Source: Microbulbifer sp. ALW1
Lineage (GTDB): Bacteria; Pseudomonadota; Gammaproteobacteria; Pseudomonadales; Cellvibrionaceae
Assembly: GCF_009903625.1 (NCBI RefSeq)
Contig: NZ_CP047569.1
Coordinates: 3,521,001 to 3,585,000, forward strand
Length of the DNA stretch: 64,000 bases
Direction of reading: 5' to 3'
A model generated the notes under the pieces. It saw nothing but the letters and a program-made list of their open reading frames with translations. It was not told where the DNA came from and ran no database searches. Positions 35,100 to 44,257 of the stretch are shown here, piece by piece (the stretch's first letter is position 1; each line of letters begins with the position of its first letter). The position numbers and the translations under genes are program-made.

Positions 35100-37205
35100 C
35101 TACTCAACGTCTGAGCCTAAATTGCTGGCAAACAGCGCCTCGATCATGCTCAGCTGTAAAATCTGCGGCAACAACACCGGGGTTTTCTCTCCCGGCGCGT
35201 ACCAGGCGTACACCGGAACCGAATTGCGTCCAAGCTGGGCCAGCGCCGCGGTGATCGCCGGATCCTGATCGGTCCAATCCGCCCGTACAAGGTAGACATT
35301 ATTCTTTGCAAACAGTGCAGCCGCCGCATCGGTATCCAGCACCAGCTTCTTGTTCACCTGACAGGTGATGCACCAGGCGGCGGTGAAATCAATAAACACG
35401 CCCTGCCCCTGCGTGAACGCTTGGTTGATGGCGGTCTTGTCGTAGGGTTGCCAAGCACCCGCCGCGGAACTGACCTTGGCCTCTGGCGGTGACTGGTGAT
35501 CTTGCAGATATCTGGCGCCAAACAACCCCAGGACAATTACCGCCAGCACCGATAGCCAGGCGAACAGTTTGCCAAACCGGTGCAGGTGTTGTGCCAGCCA
35601 CAGGGCCAGCACCACGGCCAGCATGACCAGACTGCCCAGCAGCCAGCCATCTTCACCCACCAGGCGACCCAGTACCCACAGCAGCCAGATCACCGTGGCA
35701 TACAACGGAAAAGCGAGAAACTGGCGCAGGGTTTCCATCCAGGGTCCCGGCTGTGGCAGGCGCTGGAGCAGTGCGGGGAAAACACACAACAACACAAACG
35801 GCAGTGCCAGGCCGATACCCAGGCCGATAAAAATCGCCATGGCCGAAAGGGTTGGCAACAGGGTTGCCGCACCCAACGCAGCGCCCATAAATGGCCCCGT
35901 ACAGGGTGCAGCGACAAACACCGCCAACACACCGGTGGCAAAACTGCCGCCGCGACTGTGCCCGGCGAGGTTCATCAGTCGGTGGCCGAACTCGTAAACC
36001 CCGCTGAACGACAACGCCATCAGCCAAAACAGCAGGATCAGCGCTAGTACCACCGGTGCCGACTGCAACTGGAAACCCCAGCCGATGGCCGCACCACCGG
36101 CGCGCAGCGCCAGCAGCAGCCCGCCCAGCAAAGCAAAGGTCACCAGCACACCCGCGCCGTAGAGCGCGCCCGCTTTTATCCGCTCCTGCGGGCCTGTGCC
36201 GGGCCCCATCAGGCCGAAAAGTTTGATCGACAACACCGGAAATACGCAGGGCATCAGATTCAGAATGGCGCCGCCGGCAATGGCGGCCAGTATCAATAAC
36301 CAGAGAGGCTGACCGCCGTCGACCGCCAGTGGTGCGCTGGCGACGGACTGGATTTCGAGGTCGTCCAGCTGCCAGGCGCGTGTGCCGTCGCTGACGACAA
36401 ACCCGGTGGTCGGCGACGCTGCTGGCAGGAGCGGTGCCCCGGGCACGCGCTCGAATGTATAGCGAAGGGTGTTACCCGATTGTTCTATCTGCGGCGCCTT
36501 TGCGGTCAGCAGAGCGCCATCGAGAGGGAATACTTCCGGAGGCGTCGGTTCTGCGCCGTCGCTGCCCGCGGCCAATTCCAGTTGCAGCGTGTCCTGCTCG
36601 GCGGCCGCAGTAACCCGCTGCACCGACCAGGGAAAGCTGGCGGAAGTTGCGGTTTGCGGTACCTGCGCCGCAAACCGGTCGCGCAGCGCGAGATCCTTTG
36701 GCACCCACTGCACCTCGTCTGCAACTGCGCGCGACAAGGACATATTGCCGTAGCCCGGAATGCAATCCACCTTGCACACCAGCCATTCCAGATTCACCAC
36801 CAGCTCCATGCGCGGTGCATCGGGTGTTACCTGGAACAGGTAGGCGACGTCACCTTCGTAGCCGAGGTTGGTGAGATGCTCGATGGGCAGGCGCACGGGC
36901 GACGGCCACAGGATTTCCCCGACCTCACCACTGGCACCAACGAAATCGAAACGCGGTGCGGCACCGGAATCACCCGCATTGCGCCAGTACACATGCCAAC
37001 CGGGGTCGACTTCAAAATAGAAACCGATGGTTTCGGTTGCCGGGCCAAATTGCTCCGGTGCCAGCCAGCGCACGCGGACATGATCCCCGCTGGCGGTTTC
37101 CTGAGCGTAAGCCTGAGCCTGACTCAATAAAAATGCCGCGCAGCAATACACCAGCCACAGCAGTGCACGGTTAAAAGAGTTTGGGGGTAATGTCCGCGTT
37201 AGCAC
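35100..37205 (-). CDS. ScsB/DsbD-family thiol:disulfide interchange membrane protein
   Basis: The 701-residue product starts with GTG after GAGG. A signal peptide is followed by a periplasmic DsbD/ScsB-type domain (about 40-270; HVYWRNAGDSG and CKVDCIPGY), an eight-helix transmembrane domain with LMPCVFPVLSIKLFG and VAAPCTGPFMGAAL (the two membrane Cys), and a C-terminal thioredoxin domain with FTAAWCITCQVNK (WCxxC, near residue 611). It brings electrons from cytoplasmic thioredoxin to periplasmic substrates. The N-terminal region resembles ScsB more than E. coli DsbD. The redoxin gene follows. Confidence 0.9.
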   Translation of the reverse strand: MLTRTLPPNSFNRALLWLVYCCAAFLLSQAQAYAQETASGDHVRVRWLAPEQFGPATETIGFYFEVDPGWHVYWRNAGDSGAAPRFDFVGASGEVGEILWPSPVRLPIEHLTNLGYEGDVAYLFQVTPDAPRMELVVNLEWLVCKVDCIPGYGNMSLSRAVADEVQWVPKDLALRDRFAAQVPQTATSASFPWSVQRVTAAAEQDTLQLELAAGSDGAEPTPPEVFPLDGALLTAKAPQIEQSGNTLRYTFERVPGAPLLPAASPTTGFVVSDGTRAWQLDDLEIQSVASAPLAVDGGQPLWLLILAAIAGGAILNLMPCVFPVLSIKLFGLMGPGTGPQERIKAGALYGAGVLVTFALLGGLLLALRAGGAAIGWGFQLQSAPVVLALILLFWLMALSFSGVYEFGHRLMNLAGHSRGGSFATGVLAVFVAAPCTGPFMGAALGAATLLPTLSAMAIFIGLGIGLALPFVLLCVFPALLQRLPQPGPWMETLRQFLAFPLYATVIWLLWVLGRLVGEDGWLLGSLVMLAVVLALWLAQHLHRFGKLFAWLSVLAVIVLGLFGARYLQDHQSPPEAKVSSAAGAWQPYDKTAINQAFTQGQGVFIDFTAAWCITCQVNKKLVLDTDAAAALFAKNNVYLVRADWTDQDPAITAALAQLGRNSVPVYAWYAPGEKTPVLLPQILQLSMIEALFASNLGSDVE

Positions 37206-37370
37206 GCAATCCTCGCCTGAGCCGAAAGCCTGAAATACCGTTTTCTACGATGGCATTCATTCAAATGGATTACGTCTGCGGCTGCAAGTCGGATACCGCA
37301 GTTCGCAACCGCTCAGGGGGCATGCTGATAACGGAAGTGCATCAAGTCACAGTGACACGTCAATTCGGCG

Positions 37371-37895
37371 TCAGTCACCGGGAAGATTCAGAATGGCCGA
37401 GATATGACTAATCTCCGACGCCAATCCAGCCACTGCCAGCGCCTCTATAATCTCGGCATCCTCCGCGCCGGCACTTCTAGCCGCGTCCAGAACTTTGTCA
37501 CCGTGATCGTAAGGTGTGCTGTTGCCATGACGAGCCACTTCCAACAGGGCATGATCTTTTGGGTTGTAGTGCGCATGATCCGGATCCGTGCGGATCTTCA
37601 GCACCTCGTGGGGATCTACCCCCAATTTCTCCAGGGCATTACTGTGCAGGCGGATGCCGTAATCACTGTGCTCATCAGCGGCAACCATCAGCGCAATTCC
37701 TTCTTTTAATTGAGGTCTCAAATAGCCGGTCAACATCACGTGCTGATACCTGTTCCACAGCTGGGTAAGAAGCGTCGGATTATTCGCAAAAGCCCGAAAC
37801 ACCGCCGGAACAAACCCCAGCTGGGTACGGACTTCGCTCAATGTAGTGACGACCGCTTCATCGGAAGGTACTTCTACCAGGGGGATTCTGCTCAT
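37371..37895 (-). CDS. Carboxymuconolactone decarboxylase/AhpD-fold protein without redox cysteines
   Basis: The 174-residue product is an all-helical AhpD-fold protein: LVEVPSDEAVVTTLSEVRTQLGFVPAVFRAFANNPTLL, then LKEGIALMVAADEHSDYGIRLHSNAL and ISHISAILNLP. In AhpD-type peroxidases this region is ExxxxxxCxxC; here the corresponding run is EHSDYGIRLH, so both Cys positions are Ser and Gly. It is therefore unlikely to be a peroxidase in the usual way. GGAGG lies five bases before the ATG. It is divergent from dinB. Confidence 0.8.
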   Translation of the reverse strand: MSRIPLVEVPSDEAVVTTLSEVRTQLGFVPAVFRAFANNPTLLTQLWNRYQHVMLTGYLRPQLKEGIALMVAADEHSDYGIRLHSNALEKLGVDPHEVLKIRTDPDHAHYNPKDHALLEVARHGNSTPYDHGDKVLDAARSAGAEDAEIIEALAVAGLASEISHISAILNLPGD

Positions 37896-37969
37896 ATTGA
37901 CCTCCAGCGTTGCGGAGCCGGCCTTGGCTTATATCGAGACCAATCAAATGTGGTTGGCCACCCAAAATA

Positions 37970-37985
37970 CTGGATATAATCCCAG
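37970..37985 (+). promoter_or_regulatory. LexA box overlapping the dinB -10
   Basis: CTG-GATATAATCC-CAG is an exact CTG-N10-CAG LexA site. It contains TATAAT at 37975-37980, which can be the -10; transcription would then start at about 37986-37988, on the dinB ATG at 37987. LexA bound here would block RNA polymerase directly. No good Shine-Dalgarno is present, so a leaderless mRNA is likely. Confidence 0.75.
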
Positions 37986-37986
37986 C

Positions 37987-39072
37987 ATGCGAAAAATCAT
38001 CCACTGCGACTGCGATTGTTTCTACGCCTCGGTAGAAATGCGGGACGACCCCAACTTGCGGGGGCGGCCCATCGCCGTGGGCGGCGCCAGTGACCGGCGC
38101 GGGGTGATTTCCACCTGTAACTACGAAGCGCGCAGTTTTGGCGTGCGCTCGGCCATGCCCACAGCGCAGGCAAAGAAGCTCTGCCCTGACCTGATTGTAG
38201 TACCGGGTAACATGAAAAAATATCGGGAGGTCAGCGCGCAAATCCGGGAAATTTTTCTATCGTACACCGATTTTATAGAGCCTTTATCCCTTGACGAGGC
38301 CTTTCTCGATGTCACTGACAGCCCCCACTGCAATGGCAGTGCAACCCTGATCGCTCGCGAAATTCGCGCCCGTGTTGAGAAAGAGCTCCAGATCACCATT
38401 TCTGCCGGGGTCGCCCCGAACAAGTTCCTGGCCAAAATTGCCAGCGACTGGCAAAAGCCTAATGGACTGACAGTCATAAACCCTGACGCGGTGGAAGATT
38501 TCACCCTGCGCCTGCCGGTTAACAAGATACATGGCGTGGGGCGGGTGACCGCAGAGAAAATGCACCGCCAGGGTATCCGGACCTGCAGTGACCTGCGGCG
38601 TTTTAGCTTAATCGAGCTGGTGCAAAAATACGGAAAATTTGGCGAACGGCTGTATCAACTGTGCCGGGGTATCGACAACCGGCCCGTCAGTGGCGACGGC
38701 TCGCGCAAAAGTGTCAGTGTGGAGCACACCTTTACCCAGGATCTGCACGAAAAGGAAAAATGGCTGGAAGAAATGACAACACTCTATGGTCGGCTGCACG
38801 AGCGTCTGGAGCAATTGGGAGACCGCTATGCGATTAGTAGCGCTGTCGTCAAAATCAAGTACGCAGATTTCACTCAGTCCACCCAGGAGAGAGGAAGTAA
38901 AGCCGCCCGCATCAGTGAATTCAAACAACTGCTTGAACAGTGTTGGGAAAAGCGCAGAGACCCCATTCGATTGCTGGGGGTTGGGGTCAAACTCAGGGAT
39001 TTACGCGCCGAATTGGACCCAGAACAACTCCCTCTTCCCTTCAAGGGCAAAACACGCTCCACCCCTCGATAA
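37987..39072 (+). CDS. dinB: DNA polymerase IV (Y-family translesion polymerase)
   Basis: The 361-residue product begins MRKIIHCDCDCFYASVEMRDDP with the catalytic Asp, followed by FIEPLSLDEAFLDVT (catalytic Asp-Glu), GVAPNKFLAKIASDWQKPNG, the HhH-type GVGRVTAEKMH in the thumb and a little-finger domain ending near LRDLRAE. The last residues EQLPLPF look like a QLxLF-type clamp-binding motif. It bypasses lesions and makes -1 frameshifts. I chose 37987 since similarity starts there. A LexA box sits just before it, so it belongs to the SOS response. Confidence 0.95.
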   Translation: MRKIIHCDCDCFYASVEMRDDPNLRGRPIAVGGASDRRGVISTCNYEARSFGVRSAMPTAQAKKLCPDLIVVPGNMKKYREVSAQIREIFLSYTDFIEPLSLDEAFLDVTDSPHCNGSATLIAREIRARVEKELQITISAGVAPNKFLAKIASDWQKPNGLTVINPDAVEDFTLRLPVNKIHGVGRVTAEKMHRQGIRTCSDLRRFSLIELVQKYGKFGERLYQLCRGIDNRPVSGDGSRKSVSVEHTFTQDLHEKEKWLEEMTTLYGRLHERLEQLGDRYAISSAVVKIKYADFTQSTQERGSKAARISEFKQLLEQCWEKRRDPIRLLGVGVKLRDLRAELDPEQLPLPFKGKTRSTPR

Positions 39073-39260
39073 TTGCTCACTTTTCGGACTACAACCGCGC
39101 CGAGCGCCCCAAAACAGATCAAAATTTAAGCGACAGCATCCGCTGTGAGAGCGCCTTTTCACGCCCAAAACACACCCAAAGCCCAGCGGCCTGACACTCG
39201 GGTTTTATGCCGCGGACTATACTCCCAACACGGTACTGAAAGCGGTTTTCAAGCGAGATT

Positions 39261-39581
39261 ATGAAGCGCGTACTCCCCAGCGCCCTAGTTGGCTGGTTTC
39301 TGAACTATGCCCGCCGGCTAAAACACCCACAGCTGTTCAAGTGGATCTGCGCCCTCTTCTTGATTGACCTGCTCATTCCCGACCTGGTTCCCTTTGTGGA
39401 TGAAATTTTGTTGGGGCTCGCCACTTTATTCCTGGCGGCGTGGAAAAAACACGCCAAGGCAGTACCGGATTTCCCTGAGGACGATCAAACCAGGCAGGAA
39501 AAAGTGGTAACCGGCCACGCGGAAAAAGTGGTCGATACAGAAAAACATCCGGGCTCCCAAGCCGGACACGGTAAACACTGA
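39261..39581 (+). CDS. Small membrane protein resembling DUF6116
   Basis: The 106-residue product has an N-terminal amphipathic segment (FLNYARRLKHPQLFKWICALF), a hydrophobic hairpin (LFLIDLLIPDLVPFVDEILLGLATLFLAAW, about residues 32-61) and a charged C-terminal tail rich in K, E, D and H. The IPDLIPFxDEILLG pattern is that of a small family of gammaproteobacterial membrane proteins (DUF6116-like, from memory). The role is unknown. It follows dinB by 188 bp and precedes the sigma-like gene by 151 bp. Confidence 0.6.
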   Translation: MKRVLPSALVGWFLNYARRLKHPQLFKWICALFLIDLLIPDLVPFVDEILLGLATLFLAAWKKHAKAVPDFPEDDQTRQEKVVTGHAEKVVDTEKHPGSQAGHGKH

Positions 39582-39732
39582 GTCAGAGAGTGGTATTCGC
39601 TCGGTAGTATTCAGCGAAATAACGTTAACAGACAATTTACTCGTTCAACGAATTACCTCGGGAAAGGAATTTCCAGGAGGATGTGCAACCGGGTAAGTGA
39701 CAATGGGAATTAAGGCCAAGGAGGCAAATCCC

Positions 39733-40470
39733 ATGTTTGCGGACAAGTTGTGCAGTCTCAGTGATGAAGACTTACTCAGTCTCTATTGTCAGACGCGCAG
39801 TCAAAAAGCCTTTCGGGAAATCTATCAGCGCTACAAAGACGCGCTGTTTCGCTACTGTGCGCAAATGACTCCCCGTGATTGCATCCAGGTTATGGAGACA
39901 CTCTGGGGGTTGCTACTGGAGCAGCCACCAACACTGCACGGGCGCCACCTGAAAAACTGGCTCTACATCCAGATCAATAAATTGCTCCGGAACCCTGCTC
40001 CCCCGACCTCAAATCCGGGCTCCAGCACGTCTGAAGTAGAACCGGGAATTGAACTGCGTTCCGCGCTGGAAGGCTCCGATACGCTGAGTGCCATCCAGCA
40101 GCTTCCGCGCCAGCAACGCAACGTGTTTTTGCTGTTCACGGAATGCGGTCTTTCCCTGGCGACAGTGGCCGATATCGAAAGGCTGACACTGGCTCAGTGC
40201 CGACAGGCACTCGACGGAAGCAGACAAGCGATAGAATTCACGCTGAACGGCAGTGCCCGCAAACCCTGGAAATCTGCAGCAACCCGCGCGGCCGAGGCTG
40301 CAGCGGCACAGGCAGCAGCAGAGACAGAAACTGGCACAGCAGTGGTTGCGCCGCAAACCACAGACGCACCCAAGCCGGTGCGACCCTGGGGCCATCGGGA
40401 AACGCGTCCAACGATTTCGGCGGCAAAGCCCGCGACTGCACAAGGTTCTGTTGAGGTAGCACAAGCATGA
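39733..40470 (+). CDS. ECF-like sigma factor, divergent
   Basis: The 245-residue product has a region-2-like N-terminus (LSDEDLLSLYCQTRSQKAFREIYQRYKDALFRYCAQM, about residues 6-42) and a region-4-like segment (LSAIQQLPRQQRNVFLLFTECGLSLATVADIERLTLAQCRQALDGS, about 117-162). The HTH is weak and the last 75 residues are low-complexity Ala/Gln/Thr. AAGGAGG lies eight bases before the ATG at 39733, which decides this start; an ATG twelve codons earlier has no such site. The following gene overlaps by four bases (ATGA) and looks like a single-pass anti-sigma factor. Target genes cannot be read here. Confidence 0.65.
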   Translation: MFADKLCSLSDEDLLSLYCQTRSQKAFREIYQRYKDALFRYCAQMTPRDCIQVMETLWGLLLEQPPTLHGRHLKNWLYIQINKLLRNPAPPTSNPGSSTSEVEPGIELRSALEGSDTLSAIQQLPRQQRNVFLLFTECGLSLATVADIERLTLAQCRQALDGSRQAIEFTLNGSARKPWKSAATRAAEAAAAQAAAETETGTAVVAPQTTDAPKPVRPWGHRETRPTISAAKPATAQGSVEVAQA

Positions 40471-40922
40471 ACAGCAATCATTGGGAATCTTCGTACCGGC
40501 AGGCCGCCGAGCGAATCCACTCGCCAAAGCCACTGGACGAAAAAGTTCTATCCGGATTAAAAGGGATAAAACCCATCAAGCCTTCTGCAGCGCCAGGTAA
40601 TCGCCTGCTGTCGAAAGTGGCATCCGGATTCAGTGCCGTAGCACTCGCCATTGTGCTGCTGCACCCCGCCCAGTATATCGGTGCCGCACCGGGGCAATTG
40701 ACTCCACAGGACAAGGCATCCGGACTGGATCGATACCGGCCCAAGCCGAGCCTGATCACGCCGAAAACGGATGCATGGCACGGGTTGAGAACAGAGGTCG
40801 AGGCGGGAAATTATATCGAGCTCTGCGCCCAATGGCGCCGTGTACAGAGATCCAGTGGCAGCGAGCAACTGCCTGCAGATCTAACCGCAAAAGCACGGCA
40901 ACACTGTCGAATTTTGCCTTAA
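40467..40922 (+). CDS. Probable membrane anti-sigma factor
   Basis: The 151-residue product has a cytoplasmic N-terminal part of about 45 residues (MNSNHWESSYRQAAERIHSPKPLDEKVL), one hydrophobic helix (VASGFSAVALAIVLLHPAQYIGAA, about 50-73) and an extracytoplasmic tail with two Cys (ELCAQWRR and HCRILP). Size, topology and ATGA coupling to the sigma-like gene suggest an anti-sigma factor, but no zinc-binding motif (HxxxCxxC) is present. It ends 39 bp before a strong terminator. Confidence 0.55.
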   Translation: MNSNHWESSYRQAAERIHSPKPLDEKVLSGLKGIKPIKPSAAPGNRLLSKVASGFSAVALAIVLLHPAQYIGAAPGQLTPQDKASGLDRYRPKPSLITPKTDAWHGLRTEVEAGNYIELCAQWRRVQRSSGSEQLPADLTAKARQHCRILP

Positions 40923-40961
40923 ATCCTTTAAGGTAGTTACCAGATTAGTTACCAGATTAAA

Positions 40962-40994
40962 AAAGGGGATACTGTCGCGGACAGTATCCCCTTT
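40962..40994. terminator. Strong terminator between the sigma unit and the catabolic operon
   Basis: A perfect 15-bp stem (AAAGGGGATACTGTC and its complement) with a GCG loop, ending in TTTCTCG on plus and in TTTTTTAATCTGG on minus. It stands 40 bp beyond the putative anti-sigma gene and 60 bp beyond the 3' end of the minus operon, so it is likely bidirectional. A 12-bp direct repeat (GTTACCAGATTA, twice) precedes it at about 40934-40959. Confidence 0.85.
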
Positions 40995-41053
40995 CTCGTT
41001 TACCGGATATTCCTTTCCGGGAAAACTCCACCGATATTTACAACAACAACCGC

Positions 41054-42037
41054 TTAAGCGTGATCCATGGTCAGTACTACCTTGCCCCGGGCCTTGCGTT
41101 CTCCAATGGCGGAGAAGGCACGGGAAAATTCGCTCAGTGCGTAGACTTCCGTGGTCATCGGTTGAAGGCGTCCCTCCGCGACAAATCCCAATAGTTCGGC
41201 AAAGTTTTGCATATTCCCCTTGGGATCCCGCGCAGCCCAGCCGCCCCAGTAAATTCCGAGAATATCACCGGCCTTCAGCAGGGGCAGGTTCAACGGCAGT
41301 TTGGGGATATCCCCGGCCGCAAAACCGATCACCAGATAGCGACCACCCCAGGCTATTGAACGATAGGCCTCTTCCGTGAAGGCGCCCCCCACCGGATCGT
41401 AGATCACATCAGCACCCTTGCCATCCGTCAACTCGCGAATACGGTCCTTCAGGTTTTCATCGCTGTAATTGATTACCTCATCGGCGCCCACATCGCGGCA
41501 AAAAGCCAGCTTTTCAGCGCTGGAAGCACAGGCGATAACCCGAGCCCCCATCAGTTTACCCAGTTGGATCGCGGTTACACCGACACCACCGGCTGCACCC
41601 AGCACCACCAGGGTTTCGCCCTGTTTCAGCTGCGCGCGCTGTTTAAACGCATAGTAGGAAGTGGCGTAGGTAATGCAGAATCCCGCCGCCTGCGGGAAGT
41701 CCAGCTGCTCGGGCATCGGCATCAGTAACTTGTGATCCACGTTGACCAGTTCCGCAAAGGCCGCAAGCCCCGGCATCGCAATTACCCGATCACCAGCCTT
41801 GAAACCCTTCACCGATTCGCCTACTTCGCGAATAATACCGGCACATTCGCCACCGGCCACAAACGGCAGCTCGGGTTTCACCTGGTACTTTCCCTGCACC
41901 ATCAGGCCATCGGGAAAGTTCACGCCCGCGGCGTGCACTTCCAGCCGTACCTCGTGAGGCTGCAGAGCGGGCAATTGCCAATCGCGGATTTTCAGATTTT
42001 CTACCGGGCCAAAGGCCTCACATACCAGAGCTTGCAT
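41054..42037 (-). CDS. Quinone-oxidoreductase-like MDR (NADPH:quinone/enoyl reductase type)
   Basis: The 327-residue product is a zinc-free medium-chain dehydrogenase/reductase. It has PHEVRLEVHAAGVNFPDGLM, ELPFVAGGECAGIIREVG, the NADPH-binding VVLGAAGGVGVTAIQLGKLMGARVIACASSAEKL and RVFAFGAR-type ending ERKARGKVVLTM. It reduces quinones or an enoyl/unsaturated-carbonyl bond with NADPH. It is the last gene of the minus-strand catabolic operon, 30 bp after the thiolase, so a step in acyl-CoA breakdown is more likely than general detoxification. Confidence 0.85.
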   Translation of the reverse strand: MQALVCEAFGPVENLKIRDWQLPALQPHEVRLEVHAAGVNFPDGLMVQGKYQVKPELPFVAGGECAGIIREVGESVKGFKAGDRVIAMPGLAAFAELVNVDHKLLMPMPEQLDFPQAAGFCITYATSYYAFKQRAQLKQGETLVVLGAAGGVGVTAIQLGKLMGARVIACASSAEKLAFCRDVGADEVINYSDENLKDRIRELTDGKGADVIYDPVGGAFTEEAYRSIAWGGRYLVIGFAAGDIPKLPLNLPLLKAGDILGIYWGGWAARDPKGNMQNFAELLGFVAEGRLQPMTTEVYALSEFSRAFSAIGERKARGKVVLTMDHA

Positions 42038-42066
42038 CGCTGCCCTCCTGTTACCGAATCAATGGA

Positions 42067-43248
42067 TCAAACGACTTCAAACAGGCCGGCTGCGCCCATT
42101 CCGCCACCCACGCACATGGTGACCACCACATACTTTACGCCCCGGCGTTTACCTTCCAGCAAGGCGTGGCCCACCATACGCGCGCCACTCATGCCGTAAG
42201 GGTGACCAATGGAAATGGCTCCGCCGTTGACGTTGAGTTTTTCGTTATCGATGCCGAGTTTGTCGCGGCAATAGAGAACCTGTACCGCGAAGGCTTCGTT
42301 CAGCTCCCACAAGCCAATGTCGTCGATACTGAGACCGGTGCGCTGCAGTAGTTTGGGAATGGCAAATACCGGACCAATACCCATTTCGTCCGGCTCACAA
42401 CCGGCCACCGCCATGCCGCGGTAAATACCCAGCGGGTTGAGATTGCGCTGCTCCGCCAGTTTGCTGTCCATCAGTACCATGGCAGCGGCGCCGTCAGAAA
42501 GTTGGGATGCATTACCTGCGGTAATCACGCCCTCTTCGCGTACCGGGCTCAATCCGCGCAGACCGTCAATGGTAGTTGACGGACGGTTGCCTTCGTCGAG
42601 CGACAGGGTAACTTCTTCTTCCGATTGCTCGCCGGTTTCCTTGTTCACCACAATTTTTCGGGTAGTGACCGGGATAATTTCATCGGCAAACAAACCCGCT
42701 TTCTGGGCCGCAGCCGTTCGCATCTGTGATTGCAGCGAATATTCATCCTGCAGGTCGCGGCTGATACCGTAGCGCTTTGCGACAATTTCCGCGGTATCGA
42801 TCATTGGCATATACACCGCCGGGTGCATGTCCAACAATGCCGGATCAGCCACACGGAAGCTGTTCATCGTCTGGTTCTGTACCAGCGAGATAGACTCCAT
42901 GCCGCCGGCAATGGCGATTGGGGTCCCGTCCTGAGTGATCTGCTTGGCCGCGGTCGCCACTGCCATCAAACCGGAAGAACACTGGCGATCGATGGTCATA
43001 CCCGCAACCGTGGGGGAAAGCCCCGCACGCAGCGCGACCTGGCGGGCAACGTTGGTACCGGTGGTACCCTGTTGCAGTGCCACCCCGAAAATACAATCGT
43101 CCGCTTCACCCGGTGCAATACCTGCGCGTTCTACCGCTGCGCGTACCGCGTGGGCGCCGAGGCTGGCGCCTTCCAGATTATTGAATGCGCCGCGATACGC
43201 CTTACCGATTGGTGTACGCGCGGTGGAAACAATCACTGCTTCTTTCAT
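42067..43248 (-). CDS. Acetyl-CoA acyltransferase (thiolase)
   Basis: The 393-residue product begins [22 protein letters not shown] and has the nucleophilic Cys in [11 protein letters not shown] (about residue 88), [18 protein letters not shown] with the catalytic His and the second Cys in [18 protein letters not shown]. It is a degradative thiolase in the FadA/AtoB family, cleaving 3-ketoacyl-CoA. GGAG precedes the ATG. It is 27 bp upstream of the last gene and follows the MFE-2-like dehydrogenase in the operon. Confidence 0.92.
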   Translation of the reverse strand: MKEAVIVSTARTPIGKAYRGAFNNLEGASLGAHAVRAAVERAGIAPGEADDCIFGVALQQGTTGTNVARQVALRAGLSPTVAGMTIDRQCSSGLMAVATAAKQITQDGTPIAIAGGMESISLVQNQTMNSFRVADPALLDMHPAVYMPMIDTAEIVAKRYGISRDLQDEYSLQSQMRTAAAQKAGLFADEIIPVTTRKIVVNKETGEQSEEEVTLSLDEGNRPSTTIDGLRGLSPVREEGVITAGNASQLSDGAAAMVLMDSKLAEQRNLNPLGIYRGMAVAGCEPDEMGIGPVFAIPKLLQRTGLSIDDIGLWELNEAFAVQVLYCRDKLGIDNEKLNVNGGAISIGHPYGMSGARMVGHALLEGKRRGVKYVVVTMCVGGGMGAAGLFEVV

Positions 43249-43275
43249 AAGAATTTCTCCCGAATATCCCTTCGA

Positions 43276-44202
43276 TCAACCGTCCAGCTTGACGCCCATA
43301 CCCTGGGCCGCTTTCTGGATAAATTTCACGGTCTGGTTCAAACCGCCCACCAGTTCTTGCTGGCCCCGCTCATCGGCAATTGCATCGAGGTTAGAAAGCA
43401 CGTTTTCTGCCGTCTGCTGTTCCGGCGGCAGATAAATGCCTTCGGTTTCGAGAATGCGGGCCTTAGCATAAGCGCCGGCACCGGCGCAGAGAATAAAGCG
43501 ATTGGGCGCATCTTCTGCCACCAGTGCAACCAGTCCCGCGGTTACAGACTCCGGTGTCAGCAGTTCCAGTGCTTTCGGGTCGGGAATAACGTCTTCAGTC
43601 ATGCGGGTAGCCGCAGTGGGCGACAGGCAGTTGACCTTGATACCGTATTTTTCGCCTTCCAGACACAGGGTATTCATAAAACCCACCACACCGGTCTTGG
43701 CCGCGCCGTAATTGGACTGCCCGAAGTTGCCGTACAATCCGGAAGAAGAAGTGGTCATGATAATGCGGCCATACTGCTGCTCGCGCATGATTTCCCACAC
43801 CGCCTTGGTACAGTTGACGCTGCCCATCAGGTGTACATCGACGACCAGTTTGAAATCGTCCATGGGTGCCTTGGCGAAAGATTTGTCGCGCAGGATACCG
43901 GCGTTGTTTACCAGAATATCCACTCGCCCCCAGCGCTCTGCCGCCTCCCTTACCATTTCCTGTACTTGCAGGTAGTCGGTAACGTTGGCACCGTTGGCAA
44001 TGGCTTCGCCACCGGCAGCGATAATTTCCTGCACCACGGTTTCCGCGGCACTCAGGGACCCGCCGGAACCGTCACGGGCACCGCCAAGATCGTTCACCAC
44101 CACTTTGGCACCCCGGCGCGCCAATTCCAGTGCGTGGGAGCGGCCGAGGCCGTTACCCGCACCAGTGACAATCGCCACCTTGCCGTCAAATGAAATAGAC
44201 AT
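43276..44202 (-). CDS. MFE-2-type SDR (D-3-hydroxyacyl-CoA dehydrogenase-like)
   Basis: The 308-residue SDR begins MSISFDGKVAIVTGAGNGLGRSHALELARRGAKVVVNDLGG, with cofactor motif TGAGNGLG and the NDLGG that marks the multifunctional-enzyme-2 dehydrogenase group. The active site is SSSGLYGNFGQSNYGAAKTG (Ser, Tyr and Lys). The C-terminal part after the catalytic domain (about residues 230-308) is longer than in plain SDRs. GGAG four bases before the ATG at 44202 sets the start. It oxidises (R)-3-hydroxyacyl-CoA; a MaoC hydratase lies just upstream. Confidence 0.87.
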   Translation of the reverse strand: MSISFDGKVAIVTGAGNGLGRSHALELARRGAKVVVNDLGGARDGSGGSLSAAETVVQEIIAAGGEAIANGANVTDYLQVQEMVREAAERWGRVDILVNNAGILRDKSFAKAPMDDFKLVVDVHLMGSVNCTKAVWEIMREQQYGRIIMTTSSSGLYGNFGQSNYGAAKTGVVGFMNTLCLEGEKYGIKVNCLSPTAATRMTEDVIPDPKALELLTPESVTAGLVALVAEDAPNRFILCAGAGAYAKARILETEGIYLPPEQQTAENVLSNLDAIADERGQQELVGGLNQTVKFIQKAAQGMGVKLDG

Positions 44203-44257
44203 GGTTCTCTCCATTAACGCTTGTTATTTGAATACGAAATTTTGATTGGAATACTAT

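Noticed and set aside
42730..44193. A 487-codon plus-strand frame
   Set aside because: Antisense to the thiolase and MFE-2-like genes, which are well supported.
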